64,000 bases of DNA from Banduia mediterranea (GTDB lineage: Bacteria > Pseudomonadota > Gammaproteobacteria > Nevskiales > Nevskiaceae): assembly GCF_031846245.1 (NCBI RefSeq), contig NZ_JAVRIC010000023.1, positions 1-64,000 on the forward strand, given 5' to 3'. The notes beneath the pieces were generated by a model that worked only from the letters and a program-made list of their open reading frames with translations, was not told where the DNA came from and did not search any database. Shown in pieces: positions 54,570 through 63,131 of this stretch (its first letter is position 1; the number at the start of each line of letters is the position of its first letter). A program made the translations under genes and the position numbers.

Positions 54570-55871
54570 TCAGCGGTGATTCGGCGCGATGACGCTACCT
54601 GGGGTTGACTCGGCGGCAGAGGCATCCTGCGTTCCGCGGCGCATCACACGTTCGAACGCCTCCGGCAGGCGTACGCCTTCGTTGAACACCACGTCGGTGT
54701 GCCGCCCGCCTTCGATCTCGATGATCGGATACAGCTCGTTGGCGCGGTCGATGTAGTAGTCGGCGATGCGTTCCAGGGCGTTCGCCGTGCCCTGGGCGAT
54801 GCCGTGTTCGGCGATGTCGGATGGCGGGATGGTCGAGACGGTGCCCAGAGCACTGGTTGCGGTCTGCGTGTAGGACTGTGCGATGGCGGAACCGACGCCA
54901 CCGGCGATGCCCGCGAACAGCGCCCGCGCGATCATGGCGCCTTGCTTGCTGACGAGCCGGCCGCGCAGGCCGACCTTGCCGTCTTCGCCGGACACGTAGC
55001 CTTTGACCGGCAGTTCCATGACCTCGCGCGATTGCAGCACGCAGGACAGCAGCTCCAGCCGGATGTAGGCGCGCTCCGAGCTGAGGTCGCCGTAGCCGGC
55101 GCCGGTGACGAAGCATTCGCGGACCTGCTGGCGGTCGCGGTTCGGCAACCAGGCGTTGTCGGCCAGGCGCAGCAGCACCGGGTGCGGATTGGTCTGCGCG
55201 AGGCCGCCGGTCGGTGCGTCCAGGCCGGAAAGCAGGGTGGCGGAGACGAAGCTCACGGGCAGGAAGTTGTCCAGCGTGGGTTCGCCGCCGGAGGCGGCCT
55301 GTCCGCCGGATCGGCTGCTGACGGAAATGCTCATGATGCTGCCCGGTGAACTCGGTGCGACCGGCGCTGTTCCCGACGTTGGAATCGGGGGTGGCCGGGG
55401 TGGCGCTGAGGATGCCCTCGTGGCCGTGCTGGCGCCGGGCAATGGCGGTAGCGGCGGGCGCTGGGCGTCGGTCCCGTTCCTGCGGTCAGTGCCCGCATCG
55501 TCTCGCTGATCGTCCACTCGCTTACGGTCGATGCTGCGCGGAACTTTCGATTCGTCCTTGCGATCGAGTTGGTCGCGCAGCGCCCCGAGGTCCTTGCGCA
55601 GTTGATCGTTGTCCCGCCGCAGGGCCTTCAGTTCGGCTTCCGATCGGCTGATCCAGATGTCCATCGGGTCGATCGAGCCGGAGGGTTTGCCGAAGTCGGC
55701 GGAGTAGTCGGTCGACGGATCGACGCGATGCGCTCCGCCCGCCTTGCGCCGCGGATCGGACAGCCACAGCCCGAAGACGACGATGGCGATGACGGCCGCG
55801 AACGCGCCGATCGTGATCGCCGTCTGGCGCTTGCGGATCGTCTCGCTCGTCGGCAGCTTCGGCAGCGGCAT
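54570..55871 (-). CDS. traB: Transfer channel protein TraB (VirB10-like)
   Basis: The 433 residues have a cytoplasmic start, one membrane segment (TAITIGAFAAVIAIVVFGLWL), a coiled coil (RSEAELKALRRDNDQLRKDLGALRDQLDRK), a proline-rich linker and a C-terminal VirB10-type beta-barrel domain with PHPVLLRLADNAWLPNRDR, RAYIRLELLSCVLQ and GKVGLRGRLVSKQGAM. It spans the envelope and joins the inner membrane to the TraK/TraV ring. The start overlaps the traK stop (TGATG). Confidence 0.93.
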   Translation of the reverse strand: MPLPKLPTSETIRKRQTAITIGAFAAVIAIVVFGLWLSDPRRKAGGAHRVDPSTDYSADFGKPSGSIDPMDIWISRSEAELKALRRDNDQLRKDLGALRDQLDRKDESKVPRSIDRKRVDDQRDDAGTDRRNGTDAQRPPLPPLPGASTATRASSAPPRPPPIPTSGTAPVAPSSPGSIMSISVSSRSGGQAASGGEPTLDNFLPVSFVSATLLSGLDAPTGGLAQTNPHPVLLRLADNAWLPNRDRQQVRECFVTGAGYGDLSSERAYIRLELLSCVLQSREVMELPVKGYVSGEDGKVGLRGRLVSKQGAMIARALFAGIAGGVGSAIAQSYTQTATSALGTVSTIPPSDIAEHGIAQGTANALERIADYYIDRANELYPIIEIEGGRHTDVVFNEGVRLPEAFERVMRRGTQDASAAESTPGSVIAPNHR

Positions 55872-56617
55872 CAGCGCCCCCTTGCGAGATAGACCTCGGT
55901 GCTGCCGCCGGGTGGCACGGTCGGGGTGCCGATCGCCACGGCGCAGAGGTCGTCGTAAATGTGAGAGAAGCGGGACTCATCCAGGTGCAGTTCGGCCTTG
56001 GAGGTGTTGCGGAGGGTCCAGACCTCGCCGCGGAGTGAGGCTCCGTTCCAGCGCTCCACCAGCCGCAGCTGCGTGCCATCCCAGCCGCGCAGCTTCTGGT
56101 CCAGGTGCTCGGCGGCGTATTCCGGTGGAATAGCACGCGGCGAGCTGGCCATGCCGCGGATCAGCGTCTTGATGCGCTGCAGGTGGTCATCGGCCAGGGT
56201 GCCGCTCGGCGTGGCGACCGGCGCCGGTCGCGGCGTGGGCTTCAGGTGGATCGTCTGCGACGGCACGTCGGCGACGCGCGCCGCCAGCGTGTAGGTGGCG
56301 CCGAATTCGTCGCGCACGAAGAAGCTGAACACCTGTCCCGGCGCCTTGCCCAGCGGGCGGATGTAGATTTCGCCGGCTTCTGCATCCGGCTGTGCCTGCA
56401 TGGCGCCTTCGACGGCCCAGACCTTGGCGATGTGGCGGCCGTCGCTCATCGTCAGGCGCGTCAGCTCCTGCGCCGAGACGGTCACCTCGACCGCACCGCC
56501 GTCGCCGACCGCGACGTCAGCCGCCCGGCCGCAGGGCGTCGCCAGCATTAACGCCAACGTCAGCATGAGCGTCAGGGCCGGGCGGGCGAGGCCGGTCCGC
56601 GAAAGGATCGCGTTCAT
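55871..56617 (-). CDS. traK: Transfer channel protein TraK (VirB9-like)
   Basis: GGAG precedes ATG at 56617 by six bases (MNAILSRTGLARPAL). The signal peptide ends near CGRAADV. The 248 residues contain the TraK/VirB9 secretin-like blocks VEVTVSAQELTRLTMSDGRHIAKVWAVEG, IYIRPLGKAPGQVFSFFVRDEFGATYTL and ERWNGASLRGEVWTLRNTSKAELHLDE. TraK forms the periplasmic/outer-membrane ring with TraV. Its start lies 101 bases inside the traE frame, an unusually long overlap. Confidence 0.9.
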   Translation of the reverse strand: MNAILSRTGLARPALTLMLTLALMLATPCGRAADVAVGDGGAVEVTVSAQELTRLTMSDGRHIAKVWAVEGAMQAQPDAEAGEIYIRPLGKAPGQVFSFFVRDEFGATYTLAARVADVPSQTIHLKPTPRPAPVATPSGTLADDHLQRIKTLIRGMASSPRAIPPEYAAEHLDQKLRGWDGTQLRLVERWNGASLRGEVWTLRNTSKAELHLDESRFSHIYDDLCAVAIGTPTVPPGGSTEVYLARGR

Positions 56618-57167
56618 CGGTTTCTCCAAATTCCGAGACGAACAGCCGCGCGTCCCGGTAGGTGAATTGCAGGCGGTAGGTCACGCGCTGCGAGGGCAGC
56701 AGTTGCTCGCCGACCATCGGCGCCCGGTTGCCGGTAATGGCGACCTGCCGATCGGCCTCGCGCACGCGCACGGACAGCGGGTGGAAGACCTGGGCCAGAC
56801 TGTTGCGTTCGATGCGCTCGGCTTCCAGGCGCAGCGTCGCGGCGAGCCGTGCATGTGCTCGCGGGTCGACGTGCTCCAGGAACAGCGCGGACCGGCCGGG
56901 GAAGTTGTCCTTCTGATAGGTCAGCACCAGATCGCTGAAGAACAGGCCCATCTGCTCCAGGTACTCGCGCGAGACCTGCTCGCCGTGCACCCAGAACGCC
57001 TGACCGATGGTTGCCGGCGTCACGATGATCCGCTCGCTGGTGCTGGCCGTGAGCAGCCTGCCGGTCAGCAGCAGATTGGACACGCCGAGCATCAGCGCGA
57101 GCGTCATCCACAGGTTTCGGCGCCGAATCGCCTCGGCGAGCGCGCTGGCATAGCGCCGGTACTCCAC
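56517..57167 (-). CDS. traE: Transfer protein TraE (VirB5/8-like)
   Basis: GTG at 57167 lies three bases before the traL stop region and gives VEYRRYASALAEAIRRRNLW. A membrane segment follows (MTLALMLGVSNLLLTGRLL), then the TraE periplasmic domain IIVTPATIGQAFWVHGEQVSREYLEQMGLFFSDLVLTYQKDN and LLPSQRVTYRLQFTYRDARLFVSEFGE. The family would normally end near that point, after about 190 residues. The frame continues 27 residues into traK, either a real tail or a late stop. Its job is inner-membrane pilus assembly. Confidence 0.88.
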   Translation of the reverse strand: MEYRRYASALAEAIRRRNLWMTLALMLGVSNLLLTGRLLTASTSERIIVTPATIGQAFWVHGEQVSREYLEQMGLFFSDLVLTYQKDNFPGRSALFLEHVDPRAHARLAATLRLEAERIERNSLAQVFHPLSVRVREADRQVAITGNRAPMVGEQLLPSQRVTYRLQFTYRDARLFVSEFGETDERDPFADRPRPPGPDAHADVGVNAGDALRPGG

Positions 57168-57169
57168 CG

Positions 57170-57466
57170 TCAGCCCCCGATGTACTCGCGCACATGGCTC
57201 GGCGCCGGAGAGCGGAACCACCAGTCCGACGGGCTGTACCAGTACAGCGCGCGAATCACGAAGCCCTTGCCGCCCGCCTGCTTGAGCCGGGCATAGGCGC
57301 GGGCCGCCGCCAGCCCGGATGCGCAGCCCACCAGGAACATCAGCGCACTGCCCATCAGGCTGAACAGGATGACGCCGCAGAGGAACACCGCGGCGTCATC
57401 CAGCGCCCACATGAAGAACAGCGGCGGATCGTCCAGCGTGCGCGGAATGTAGAAGCGCTCTTCCAT
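57170..57466 (-). CDS. traL: Transfer protein TraL
   Basis: The 98 residues begin MEERFYIPRTLDDPPLFFMW, a classic TraL start. Two membrane segments follow (AAVFLCGVILFSLMGSALMFLVGCASGLAAAR). The end, KGFVIRALYWYSPSDWWFRS, matches TraL of F-type systems. It is a VirB3-like inner-membrane factor for pilus assembly. It lies 10 bases after traA. Confidence 0.92.
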   Translation of the reverse strand: MEERFYIPRTLDDPPLFFMWALDDAAVFLCGVILFSLMGSALMFLVGCASGLAAARAYARLKQAGGKGFVIRALYWYSPSDWWFRSPAPSHVREYIGG

Positions 57467-57476
57467 CGCCGATCGA

Positions 57477-57821
57477 TCAGTAGATCAGGGCCGAACCGAA
57501 GATCTGATCGATGATGGTGGGCCCGAGCGCTCCGAAGATCGCCAGCACCATGCCGGCCGCAGCGATCACGACCTTTCCGGTGCCGGCGGCCACGCCCATC
57601 ATCACCAGCCCACCCGTGATCGCGATGCCCCGGCCCAGATAGCCGGTCGCCGCGTCGTAGATGAACTGGTAGAAGGCGAGGAACTCCTCGCCGGTGGTCG
57701 AGGCAAGCGCTGCCAGAGGCAGCAGCAACAGCAGGCCCGGCAACAGCAGGGAATGGTGCGGCGGCTCGTGAGTTTCGGGGGCCGGCGAGAGATACTTCAA
57801 AACAGCGTTACGGTATTTCAT
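57477..57821 (-). CDS. traA: Conjugative pilin TraA
   Basis: GGAG precedes ATG at 57821. The 114 residues have a long leader with a charged start and a hydrophobic stretch (SLLLPGLLLLLPLAALAS), then a mature pilin of about 70 residues. The mature part has two hydrophobic helices, GYLGRGIAITGGLVMMGVAAGTG and VIAAAGMVLAIFGALGPTIIDQIFGS. F-type pilins have the same size and two-helix layout. Cleavage is likely after ALAS by a signal peptidase, perhaps the S26 enzyme at 45628-46173. In SXT traA follows traV; here it precedes traL. Confidence 0.88.
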   Translation of the reverse strand: MKYRNAVLKYLSPAPETHEPPHHSLLLPGLLLLLPLAALASTTGEEFLAFYQFIYDAATGYLGRGIAITGGLVMMGVAAGTGKVVIAAAGMVLAIFGALGPTIIDQIFGSALIY

Positions 57822-57915
57822 GGGGATTACTCCAGTGAATGGCGCGAAACATCGATTGCCCCGCTGGTTGCGCGAGACCGGCGGAGCGCCGATGGCTGAG
57901 TCCCCGGACCGGGGC

Positions 57916-58407
57916 TCACTCGGATCGGGTCGGCGCGGCGGGCGGACCGAGCTGCCGTGCGACGCGCCGGGCATATGCCTCCTGGCGCTCGCGAGCAGAG
58001 GGCGAGCGCGCCGTCCCCGCGTTGTAGGCGCCGACGGCCTGCCAGGTGTAGCCCAGCCGGTGGATGTTCCCCGCCAGCACCCAGGCGCCGACCCAGATCG
58101 AAGTGCAGGGCTCGTAGAGCGACTCCGCTGCGATACCCATCTCGCGCAGGGCAGGGAGCCAGCGCGAATTGATCTGCATCAGGCCGATATCCCAACTCCC
58201 ATCCGGGTTGAGGTGAACGGCAAGTGGATCGAGACTGCTCTCGGTTCGGGCGATGGCGATCAGCAGTTCTGGGGCGATGCCGTAGTGCTGCGCCGCGGCG
58301 CCCAAGCAGTGGCACCACATCGACGAAGACTCGCCCGCGTGCACACCCGCGGAGTACGCGGCGATTGTTGCTGCCCGGAGCAGTTCTCGAAGTATGCGCT
58401 GCCACAA
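57916..58407 (-). CDS. Lytic transglycosylase (VirB1-like)
   Basis: The 163 residues include a signal-like start (LRAATIAAYSAGVHAGE) and an SLT domain with catalytic Glu in LLIAIARTESSLDPLAV, then WDIGLMQINSRWLP and WQAVGAYNAGTA. Such enzymes cut peptidoglycan so the transfer channel can cross the wall. It is the upstream-most gene of the tra block, 94 bases before traA, on the same strand. A short tail rich in proline and arginine ends it. Confidence 0.9.
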   Translation of the reverse strand: MWQRILRELLRAATIAAYSAGVHAGESSSMWCHCLGAAAQHYGIAPELLIAIARTESSLDPLAVHLNPDGSWDIGLMQINSRWLPALREMGIAAESLYEPCTSIWVGAWVLAGNIHRLGYTWQAVGAYNAGTARSPSARERQEAYARRVARQLGPPAAPTRSE

Positions 58408-58537
58408 CTCGTGGCTCCCGACTCATTGCCGACTGACGCGGCGGTGCAGGTCAGGGTGCGTGGGGGCGGGCGGTCGTGGTACCGGAAACTCCGCTGAGTT
58501 TGGGGGTAATTCTGAGGGAGCATTGGCGGAGCCGGCT

Positions 58538-58567
58538 GGCGGCTTTGTGCCAGAAGCGGTCGCTCAT
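58538..58567. repeat. Degenerate cargo-edge palindrome
   Basis: GGCGGCTTTGTGCCAGAAGC followed by GGTCGCTCAT aligns with the palindrome at 49240 (TCCGCT-TGTGCCA-AAGCGGACGCTTAT) apart from several substitutions. It lies about 100 bases before the 58667 cargo gene. Confidence 0.5.
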
Positions 58568-58666
58568 CCAGCATGATTTTGTTTCGGCGTCATAGACTAG
58601 CTACTCGCGAGTCGCTAGCCTTTCGGAGCGAGCTGCTCCCAATAATGTTGTAACGGAGGGGTTTGC

Positions 58667-59746
58667 ATGGCTTCCGAAATCGATGAGTTGAAAAGCAAAC
58701 TGGAACTGAGCTTCCGATTGGTGGACACCGCCTATTTATTTCGAAATGAACAGGTAAATGATTCCGCCAAGCGCACAGTAATGCGAGTTCAGCTGATACA
58801 GGTAGACAACCTGCTGGTGATGGTGCCCAGGCTGAAGAATCTGATCTTTGGCAGCAGACAGAGCAGTGATCGCACTGCGCTCGAAGAGGCGATTGACGAG
58901 CTGAAAAAGAGTTACGTCAACTCCTACGACCTCATCAGAGACAAGGTCGCAGCTCACGGCCAACAATTGGACGCAATGTCCTGCTTTTACGCCTGGGGCG
59001 ACCTGGATTATTCGACGACGGAAGTGCTGTACGGCGACATCAAACATCTTCAGTCTTTGGTCGAGGCGGCGCTAGACCATCGCTTCCCCACGATCCCGGA
59101 CTACGCGCCTTTGGATATTGCCGGCAACGCGTACCTTTCTGTGCCGACCGGGGCAGAGATCCGGCTCGACCGCTTTGCGGCCACTCGGCCCAACACGGGC
59201 TACATGCTCCCGCTGTGCTCTTCGCAGGACAAGGCCCAGATCGTCCTTTCAATTCTGGATTTTCTGAACGTGGATTTTGCAATCACCGCGATCGTGGATG
59301 ATCCGAAGACGCTTTACAGACGGTTTCTATTTGAGATTGGTTGGTTGATGGCCGTGATCGACTTGTGTTCACTCATCGATAACCTGTTCGTCGATGACAC
59401 TTACGGTAAGTCCCTATTAAGCGAGTGGAAAGACGCCGGTGTGGTAGGGCACAGCGACTTGCTTCGCTTAGAGGGAGCGCGCGACGTGGCGCTTGAGAAC
59501 GCCCTCCGCTTGTCTCGAAACAAATTGGGGGCGCACATCGATCGGACAGAGGATATCCAGGTGCTTCTGGATAGATATTTCTCTCTGGACCTAGGAAAAA
59601 TAGATCGCTACTTCGGCATGCTGATTGATGGCTTCTACGCTGCGTGCAGGAAGGATTTCCGCACCAGGATGTTTCTTATCCACACCAGCCCCATCACTCG
59701 CATGGTGAACATCTCAGGCGAAGGTCGGCCGTTCGACGACAGATGA
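58667..59746 (+). CDS. Unknown cargo protein with two HEPN-like R-x5-H motifs
   Basis: The 359-residue protein starts MASEIDELKSKLELSFRLVD. It is mostly helical, with no signal peptide or membrane segment. Two similar motifs are present: RDKVAAH (R91-H97) and RNKLGAH (R284-H290). R-x4-6-H is the active-site signature of HEPN ribonuclease domains, and RDKxxAH or RNKxxAH forms occur in abortive-infection proteins such as AbiU2-like ones. The gene is on the strand opposite to the tra block and is visibly AT-richer. Related palindromes flank it. I do not recognise its family; a role in phage defence is inference. Confidence 0.75.
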   Translation: MASEIDELKSKLELSFRLVDTAYLFRNEQVNDSAKRTVMRVQLIQVDNLLVMVPRLKNLIFGSRQSSDRTALEEAIDELKKSYVNSYDLIRDKVAAHGQQLDAMSCFYAWGDLDYSTTEVLYGDIKHLQSLVEAALDHRFPTIPDYAPLDIAGNAYLSVPTGAEIRLDRFAATRPNTGYMLPLCSSQDKAQIVLSILDFLNVDFAITAIVDDPKTLYRRFLFEIGWLMAVIDLCSLIDNLFVDDTYGKSLLSEWKDAGVVGHSDLLRLEGARDVALENALRLSRNKLGAHIDRTEDIQVLLDRYFSLDLGKIDRYFGMLIDGFYAACRKDFRTRMFLIHTSPITRMVNISGEGRPFDDR

Positions 59747-59798
59747 CCGATGCATCTCTCGCTAGCAAAAACATAGCTTGCTGCCACACAACTCCACC

Positions 59799-59822
59799 GT
59801 CCGCTTTGGGCTGAAAGCGGAC
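59799..59822. repeat. GTCCGCTTT...AAAGCGGAC palindrome, right edge of the 58667 cargo
   Basis: Perfect 9-base arms GTCCGCTTT and AAAGCGGAC surround the loop GGGCTG. It is the clearest member of the cargo-edge group. On the plus strand GAAAAAG follows, and it may also terminate the cargo gene. Confidence 0.65.
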
Positions 59823-59864
59823 GCGAAAAAGAAGAGGGTCGCGTGGCGACCCTCGTATTATCGA

Positions 59865-62162
59865 CTACAACAGCAACTGTTTCGCCAAGGCGACCTCGAT
59901 CGAGTCGTCGTCCTGGTTCAGCACATCGAGCCCGGTGTCGGGCATGTCGCCGGACGTGGACTGGCTGACGGCGATCTTCCTGGCCATCAGCTGCAGGCAG
60001 GTGATCTGCGTCGTACCGCCGTAGCCGAAGAAGTGCACGTCGACTGGCTGCTTCTGGCCGATGCGCCAGGACCGGCGTGCGGCCTGCTGCAGGGTGTAGA
60101 CGTTGTAGCCGGTCTGCAGGAAGGCGATCGTCGGAAAGTCGAGCAGGTCCAGACCGGTCTTGACCAGTTCCGGGTTCGTGATGAGGACATCCACGCCACG
60201 ATCCACCTGTTCGAAGATCCAGTCCTCGCGCCGGCTGGTGTCGATGCTGGCGCGGAGCACGGCGGCCCGCAGGCCCTCGGCTTCGCACATCGCCTTGAGT
60301 CGCGACGTGGTGTCGCGCGTTCCGGAGTAGACGCTGTAGACCAGCACCCGCCGCCCCTGGGCCTTCTCGGCCTTCTCGGCCTTGCACAGGGCGATCACTT
60401 CGGTCTCCTTCGGCATCGCGTCTGCGCCGTCGAAGATCGCCGGCACGTGCGCGAGCACGGACCGCGTGCGGGGATGCCGCACGACTTCCTCGCGAAACGC
60501 GCAGTCGGGCCATTCCAGCAGCACGTTGAGGACGACGCCGAGCAGGCTCTTGTCGCCGTGACGCAGCGCCTCCTTCATCGCGCCGGTCAGGGTGAGGCGG
60601 AGACCGTGGTAGGCCTCCGATTGATCGGTGCGCATCGGGACGTCGTGAAAGTGCTCCAGGTACGGCGGCAGCACGCCTTCGCCGATATCCCGGAGCTTGA
60701 GGAACGCCGTGAACGGCAGCACGTAGCGCGCGATGCCCTGCGGCCCAAAGCCCGGTGCCTTGACCGTGGTGACGCTGACCTTGCGGCCTCGTGCGGTCTT
60801 GTGCGCGCTGCCTTCGGTTTCCTTGTAGATGTCCTTCAGCACGCCGTGATGGCGCATGAAGCTCATGGCCGCCGCGCCGAGCGAACCGCGCACGTAGCGG
60901 TAGCCATCCTCGATCATCCGTTCCGGCATGATCCGCCACAGCAGGTGGAAGAGGTCATCAGCGTAGCCGCCCATCAGGGTGCCGGTGAGCAGCACGACCT
61001 TGCGGACCTTGGCGGCCAGCACGGCCATCGCCTGACCCTGGGCCGAGCCGTCGTTCTTGTACTCGTGGCCTTCGTCCACGATCAGCAGGTCGAAGAAGCC
61101 ATCCGGCAGGTAGCGCTTGATGAACTCCGTCGCCTGGTAGCCGCCCTGGCCGAACGAGAATTCCATCGTCGCCATGGCCTTTTCCATGCGCCGGGCCTGG
61201 CGGTCCGAGAACACCAGTTCGCCGTCCTCGTCCATCAGGTTGACGAACTCGTAGACGTTGTCCTCGATCATGCCCGCCAGGGGGCCTTCGCCGAAGCGGC
61301 CGATCAGCCTCTCGGCGGTCGCCGGCCCGATCGTCGGGATCTGGCACAGCGAGGACTTGAGCAGTTCGCGCCGCGGCTGCGGCGCCCCGTTGGGACGCAT
61401 CAGCGTCCAGAGCGGCGAAGCGCAGCCATCACACTTGAGGCGCTTGTCGACCGGGAAGGTTTCCACGGTGTAGGGCATCTGATCGGGATCGAGGGTCGCG
61501 ATGCCGCAGTGTGGACAGACGACGATGGCTTGCAGCTGCGGCTCGCCGACGGGTTCGCCCTGGTCATCGGTGCGCTGGATGTGGCGGCGTCGTACGGCGT
61601 AGGCCGGCTTCCAGTGGAAGCCGAGGCGCATGCGCACGCGGCCGAGCACGAAGAATTCGGGTCCGTCGTGACCCGGATGCGCCGGATCGCGCAACTGCAA
61701 CAGCTTGCGCAGCGTGTCCGGGCCGTTGAGCACGGTGACCCGGGCGCCGGTCACGGTTTCGAGGATTTCCCGCCGCCATTTGTAGACCAGGTGCGGCGGC
61801 GAGATGACGAGGAAGCGGCGGTAGCCTTCGCAGCGATGCAGCACCGCGGCGATGGCGATCGCCATCATGGTCTTGCCGGTGCCCATTTCCGCATTGACGA
61901 CGGCGGCGGGTTGGCCGGCGTCGACGAGCAGGCGGGTGACGGCCTGGACAACGCCGCGCTGTGCGGCGAACGGCTTGCGCTTCAGGCCTTCCATCACCGC
62001 GTCGCGGCGAGCGTCGGGGGTTCCGTCGTAGACCGGTGGATTCTGAGCTGTGACGGCAGCCAGCAGGCTGTCGCCGAAGTCCGAGACGAACTCGGGTAGG
62101 GGAATGACGGCGGCAGACGGATCGTCGGCCAGCGTGTCGGGAACAGGTGTTTCGAGTGACAT
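59865..62162 (-). CDS. SNF2/DEAD-like helicase of the element
   Basis: The 765 residues follow GGAG by seven bases. The helicase core has motif I AEMGTGKTMMAIAIAAVLHR, motif II as DEGH in LLIVDEGHEYKND, motif III VVLLTGTLMGGYADDLFHLLW and the second lobe with VYSVYSGTRDTTSRL, DVLITNPELVKTGLDLLDFPTIAFLQTGYNVYTLQQAARRSWRIGQ. The last block is a Q-x-x-R-R-x-x-R-I-G-Q motif VI typical of Swi2/Snf2 proteins. A zinc-like CPHCG...CDGC insert lies near residue 230. Such helicases occur in many conjugative elements upstream of tra genes; their role in maintenance or transfer is not known. Confidence 0.85.
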   Translation of the reverse strand: MSLETPVPDTLADDPSAAVIPLPEFVSDFGDSLLAAVTAQNPPVYDGTPDARRDAVMEGLKRKPFAAQRGVVQAVTRLLVDAGQPAAVVNAEMGTGKTMMAIAIAAVLHRCEGYRRFLVISPPHLVYKWRREILETVTGARVTVLNGPDTLRKLLQLRDPAHPGHDGPEFFVLGRVRMRLGFHWKPAYAVRRRHIQRTDDQGEPVGEPQLQAIVVCPHCGIATLDPDQMPYTVETFPVDKRLKCDGCASPLWTLMRPNGAPQPRRELLKSSLCQIPTIGPATAERLIGRFGEGPLAGMIEDNVYEFVNLMDEDGELVFSDRQARRMEKAMATMEFSFGQGGYQATEFIKRYLPDGFFDLLIVDEGHEYKNDGSAQGQAMAVLAAKVRKVVLLTGTLMGGYADDLFHLLWRIMPERMIEDGYRYVRGSLGAAAMSFMRHHGVLKDIYKETEGSAHKTARGRKVSVTTVKAPGFGPQGIARYVLPFTAFLKLRDIGEGVLPPYLEHFHDVPMRTDQSEAYHGLRLTLTGAMKEALRHGDKSLLGVVLNVLLEWPDCAFREEVVRHPRTRSVLAHVPAIFDGADAMPKETEVIALCKAEKAEKAQGRRVLVYSVYSGTRDTTSRLKAMCEAEGLRAAVLRASIDTSRREDWIFEQVDRGVDVLITNPELVKTGLDLLDFPTIAFLQTGYNVYTLQQAARRSWRIGQKQPVDVHFFGYGGTTQITCLQLMARKIAVSQSTSGDMPDTGLDVLNQDDDSIEVALAKQLLL

Positions 62163-62250
62163 GGTGCATCTCCTGTGAATGGGCGGTCCACGCAGACGCG
62201 AGTGCCCGTTCGGGCACTGGCGTCCCGCGGGATATGGGTGAGAAGGGCGT

Positions 62251-62886
62251 CTACGCCGCCTGGCGCAGAGACGCGGGTTGGTCGGTGTCGAGCGTCAAAC
62301 GGCCTTCGCGAACGAGCCGTGAGATTTCGACCTCGACCGCGTCGCTGCCGAGGTCGACGAACACGGCATCGACCTGAATGCCGCGCAGCGGACGAATCCA
62401 GTCGTTCTGCCGGAAGACGTCGAGCACGACTTCGTTCCAGTGGTCGAGCAGCGGCAGGTGGGTGACGCTGCGGACCAGGTGCCAGAGCGCAGCCTCGCCG
62501 TGCGTGGCATTGCGTTGCAGCAGCAGCGCACGCCGGTTGGCGCGGTCCGGCTCCACCGCGAGCCGGTCATACAGCCAGAGCTGGACGAGGTTGCCGAACA
62601 GGTTCTTCGGCGGCAGCCGGCCGCTGAGCTTGTCGGTCGTCGGCATGCGATCGAAGTGGACGGTTTCCGTGCCCTGCGGTCCTTCGACGTGCAGGGAACG
62701 CAGGCCGCCTTCCTCGACGGGTACGGACAGCCGGGCGAGCAGTTCCTGGATCGCGGTGTCGCGGCCCCAGAGCGAGCAGAACAGCAGGCCGCCGCGCTCG
62801 TCGCGCAGCAGCGCATCGGCGAAGACGCCGGGCAGTTCAACGATGGGGAGCAGCTCCGGCGCGGCCGGAGGCAGTTCAGTGTTCAT
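62251..62886 (-). CDS. Conserved element protein of unknown function
   Basis: The 211 residues from ATG at 62886 (GGAG seven bases before) read MNTELPPAAPELLPIVELPG and later HFDRMPTTDKLSGRLPPKNLFGNLVQLWLYDRLAVE. No membrane, signal or catalytic motif is evident. It lies 88 bases upstream of the helicase on the same strand and probably shares its transcript. I do not recognise the family. Confidence 0.72.
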   Translation of the reverse strand: MNTELPPAAPELLPIVELPGVFADALLRDERGGLLFCSLWGRDTAIQELLARLSVPVEEGGLRSLHVEGPQGTETVHFDRMPTTDKLSGRLPPKNLFGNLVQLWLYDRLAVEPDRANRRALLLQRNATHGEAALWHLVRSVTHLPLLDHWNEVVLDVFRQNDWIRPLRGIQVDAVFVDLGSDAVEVEISRLVREGRLTLDTDQPASLRQAA

Positions 62887-63068
62887 GTGGAAATCTCCAT
62901 GAGCAGGGATAGGCGAAGGCGGCCGTGCCGGTGGGGCATCGGTCCGCCAATCGAGGGGTGGAAGCAGGATCGAGAAAGCGCCGGAAAGCGTTTCTGCCGC
63001 TGAGCCGATCCGAAGCGGCGAGATGCGACGTGACCCACGTCGCCAGGGAGCAAGCGTCTTTCGGCAAC

Positions 63069-63088
63069 GGTCCGGCGCAGGCCGGACC
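63069..63088. repeat. Hairpin in the 245-base gap upstream of the unknown gene
   Basis: GGTCCGGC and GCCGGACC are perfect 8-base arms around GCAG. The gap 62887-63131 otherwise shows nothing I can support as a gene. The hairpin could end the transcript of the upstream small gene. Confidence 0.5.
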
Positions 63089-63131
63089 GCAGCGGAAAAG
63101 CGCCTCGACAGGCGTCAGGAAGTGAGGTCGT

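Noticed and set aside
59778-62099. 773-codon plus-strand frame opposite the helicase
   Set aside because: It is rich in H, R, A, D and V with no motif, as expected for the antisense of a GC-rich gene.
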